NCBI GenBank assembly: GCA_965214205.1
Contig: OZ243941.1
Location: 806,001 to 870,000, forward strand
DNA length: 64,000 nt
DNA from: G963663315 sp965214205
GTDB taxonomy: Bacteria > Pseudomonadota > Gammaproteobacteria > Arenicellales > Poriferihabitantaceae
Direction: 5' to 3'
Shown piece by piece: positions 62,469-64,000 of the stretch (position 1 is the stretch's first letter; the number at the start of each line of letters is the position of its first letter). The notes under the pieces are model-generated. The model was given only the letters and a program-made list of their open reading frames with translations. It was not told the origin of the DNA and made no database searches. A program made the translations under genes and the position numbers.

Positions 62469-64000
62469 ATGGTCGCATCGGTCAGCAATATCACGTCTGC
62501 TTCCTCGACGGTTCAATACTTCGAGAAGGACGGCTATTACTCGAAAAACGACCCCCGGCATCGAGAGGCGAGTCACTGGCTTGGGCAGGGTGCGGTTGAA
62601 CTCGGTCTTCCCGGCCACATTGATGGCACGCAATTCCGTTCGGTGCTGGATGGCTATGTGCCAGAGACGGATGTCCGGTTGGGGCGCATTCGCGATGGTG
62701 AGCACGAACACCGGGCGGGGGTCGATCTGACCTTGTCCGCGCCCAAATCGGTTTCGCTGGAAGCCCTTGTGCAGGGTAATGAGCAGGTGCGAAACGCTCA
62801 TGACTCGGCCATGCGTACTACCCTTGAGTTCGTGGAACAGCGCATTGTGCAGACCCGGGTCTGGAATCGTACGGAGCGCAAGATGGAGCGGGTGCCCGCA
62901 CCGACAATGGTGGCGGCGACCTTCCGCCATGTTGCCAGCCGCAATCTCGACCCACAGCTTCATACCCACTGTGTGATTGCCAACATGACTCATGACAAGA
63001 ATGGCAAATGGCGGGGCATCGAGACCGGGGACCTGAAGCGAAACCAGAAGCTGATCGGCGCATTCTATCGCAACGAACTGGCGCGGCGATTGCGGCAGCT
63101 GGGGTTTGCGCTGGCGCCGTCCATGATTGGCCGTGTGCCGGGTTTCGAGATCGCAGGTCGTGACCGGGGAGCGCTACAGGCGTTTTCCAGTCGACGCCGG
63201 GATATGCTTGATTATATCGCGGAGAAGGGGTGGGAATATAACGCCGGGCGGGCCCGGCAGGCGGCATTGGCAACACGGTTACGCAAGAATGAGCCCCATT
63301 GGGAGGTATTGACTGCTCGTTGGCAGCAACAGGCAGAGGAACTGGGAGTCGACAAGTTAAACCAGGACAGTGTGCGCGATACAGTCCCGCAATACTCGCC
63401 GCTGGAGGCCGTATGGCAGGCGGCGGAACGGCTCGAAGAACGTCCTCCGGTATTCGCGCAACGCGACCTGACCACGCTGGCTCTCGGCCATGCCGCCGGT
63501 CGTCATACGATTGCCGATCTGGATGAAGCCACCGACCGGATGTGTACGGATGGTCACCTGATTGCGGGTATGCGGCGGGGCATCGGCGCGTCGTTCGTGA
63601 CCGACCGCACGGTACGCGCACAGCAGGAGGTGATCACGGGGATGATGGCTGGCGTTGGCGCAACCGAGCCCATACTGCCGGCAGCATGGGTGGCGGAGCA
63701 GACGACTGCTGACGGGCTGATCAGCAGCCAGATCGACGCAATACAAACTGTTCTCGCCAGCCGTGATCGGGTGGTCGGAGTGCAGGTTTATGCAGGAACC
63801 GGCAAGGCAGATATGATGCGCCGAGTGAGCGCGCTGGCGCAAGGACGTTTACTCATCGGGCTGGCGGACTCGCCCACCGCGATGCGTGCACTGACTCGGG
63901 AAACCGGCATCGTCAGCCGTACCCTGCAAGGCTTCCTTGAGAGTCACCGGGACGTGGCCGACAACCTGGTCGATGCGGGGACAATAAATCAACTTCGCAA
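62469..64000 (+). CDS. MobF (TrwC/TraI-type) conjugative relaxase, N-terminal part
   Basis: The frame runs from ATG 62469 off the right edge, so at least 510 residues are present. The relaxase domain carries tyrosines 17, 23 and 24 (VQYFEKDGYY), the segment LDPQLHTHCVIAN with histidines 165 and 167, and histidine 154, matching the TrwC three-histidine metal site. A helicase domain follows, but its Walker A reads AGTGKADMM near residue 442, with alanine where Thr is expected. MobF relaxases nick and pilot plasmid or ICE DNA in conjugation. Its place beside drmAB and rpsI suggests a mobile element. The rest of the helicase is outside the window. Confidence 0.9.
   Translation, partial: MVASVSNITSASSTVQYFEKDGYYSKNDPRHREASHWLGQGAVELGLPGHIDGTQFRSVLDGYVPETDVRLGRIRDGEHEHRAGVDLTLSAPKSVSLEALVQGNEQVRNAHDSAMRTTLEFVEQRIVQTRVWNRTERKMERVPAPTMVAATFRHVASRNLDPQLHTHCVIANMTHDKNGKWRGIETGDLKRNQKLIGAFYRNELARRLRQLGFALAPSMIGRVPGFEIAGRDRGALQAFSSRRRDMLDYIAEKGWEYNAGRARQAALATRLRKNEPHWEVLTARWQQQAEELGVDKLNQDSVRDTVPQYSPLEAVWQAAERLEERPPVFAQRDLTTLALGHAAGRHTIADLDEATDRMCTDGHLIAGMRRGIGASFVTDRTVRAQQEVITGMMAGVGATEPILPAAWVAEQTTADGLISSQIDAIQTVLASRDRVVGVQVYAGTGKADMMRRVSALAQGRLLIGLADSPTAMRALTRETGIVSRTLQGFLESHRDVADNLVDAGTINQLR

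Noticed and set aside
63380..63396. Eleven-base match between the rpsI 3' end and the relaxase gene (CCGCAATACTC)
   Set aside because: Both encode P-Q-Y-S within genes; a match this short is expected by chance and lies in the middle of the relaxase, not at an element end.

Overview
The window looks like part of a gammaproteobacterial chromosome. Supporting genes are aceK, bepA, coq7 (ubiquinone), the gmk-rpoZ-spoT order, glcDEF and rplM-rpsI. A quinone-interacting oxidoreductase-type cluster (qmoA-qmoB-hdrC-hdrB) and a cbbQ-type ATPase beside rpiA hint at a sulfur-metabolising, possibly autotrophic lineage. That hint is inference: no dsr, apr, sat or RuBisCO gene is visible. No rRNA, tRNA or CRISPR array was recognised.

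Layout. 1-2.7 kb: the 3' end of a formyl-CoA transferase-like gene, a formyltransferase/10-formyl-THF hydrolase-like gene and panE. 2.8-9.8 kb: aceK, an MFS transporter, then bepA, rpiA and cbbQ on the minus strand, and a metallophosphoesterase. 10-15.1 kb: the Qmo/Hdr cluster. 15.9-23.4 kb: an AT-richer restriction-modification island with four genes in one direction: a type III Mod with a 16-G tract in its reading frame, a C5-cytosine methylase, a MORC/MutL-like GHKL ATPase with a C-terminal nuclease-like domain, and a type III Res. 23.4-31.4 kb: a minus-strand catabolic operon (hyuA, hyuB, SDR, acyl-CoA dehydrogenase, CoA-transferase, MaoC hydratase). 31.5-34.1 kb: an SDR and sufS-sufE.

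34.1-42.4 kb is an accessory patch. It holds a complete IS256-family element beside a possibly truncated secreted protein, a small XRE regulator with a dyad over its start codon, a frameshifted membrane-protein remnant, two proteins made of ~23-residue MORN-like repeats, a small secreted cysteine protein, a DUF262/HNH (GmrSD-like) restriction gene split by one in-frame TAG, and an overlapping pair of tiny membrane-protein genes. 42.4-50.5 kb is housekeeping on the minus strand: gmk, rpoZ, spoT, low-Mr phosphatase, L,D-transpeptidase, nagZ and an ectoine-hydrolase-like gene, then a YfcH-type epimerase and coq7. 50.6 kb carries a Fic-fold protein with a degenerate active-site motif. 51.7-56.5 kb holds glcDEF and rplM-rpsI.

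56.5-64 kb: immediately after rpsI come the DISARM core genes drmB and drmA, without drmC or a methylase, and divergent from them a MobF (TrwC/TraI-like) relaxase that runs off the right edge. This looks like the edge of a mobile element. The window therefore carries three separate defence loci plus a degenerate Fic gene. The most unusual is the hybrid mod-dcm-MORC-res island, whose Mod subunit appears to be switched by poly-G slippage.
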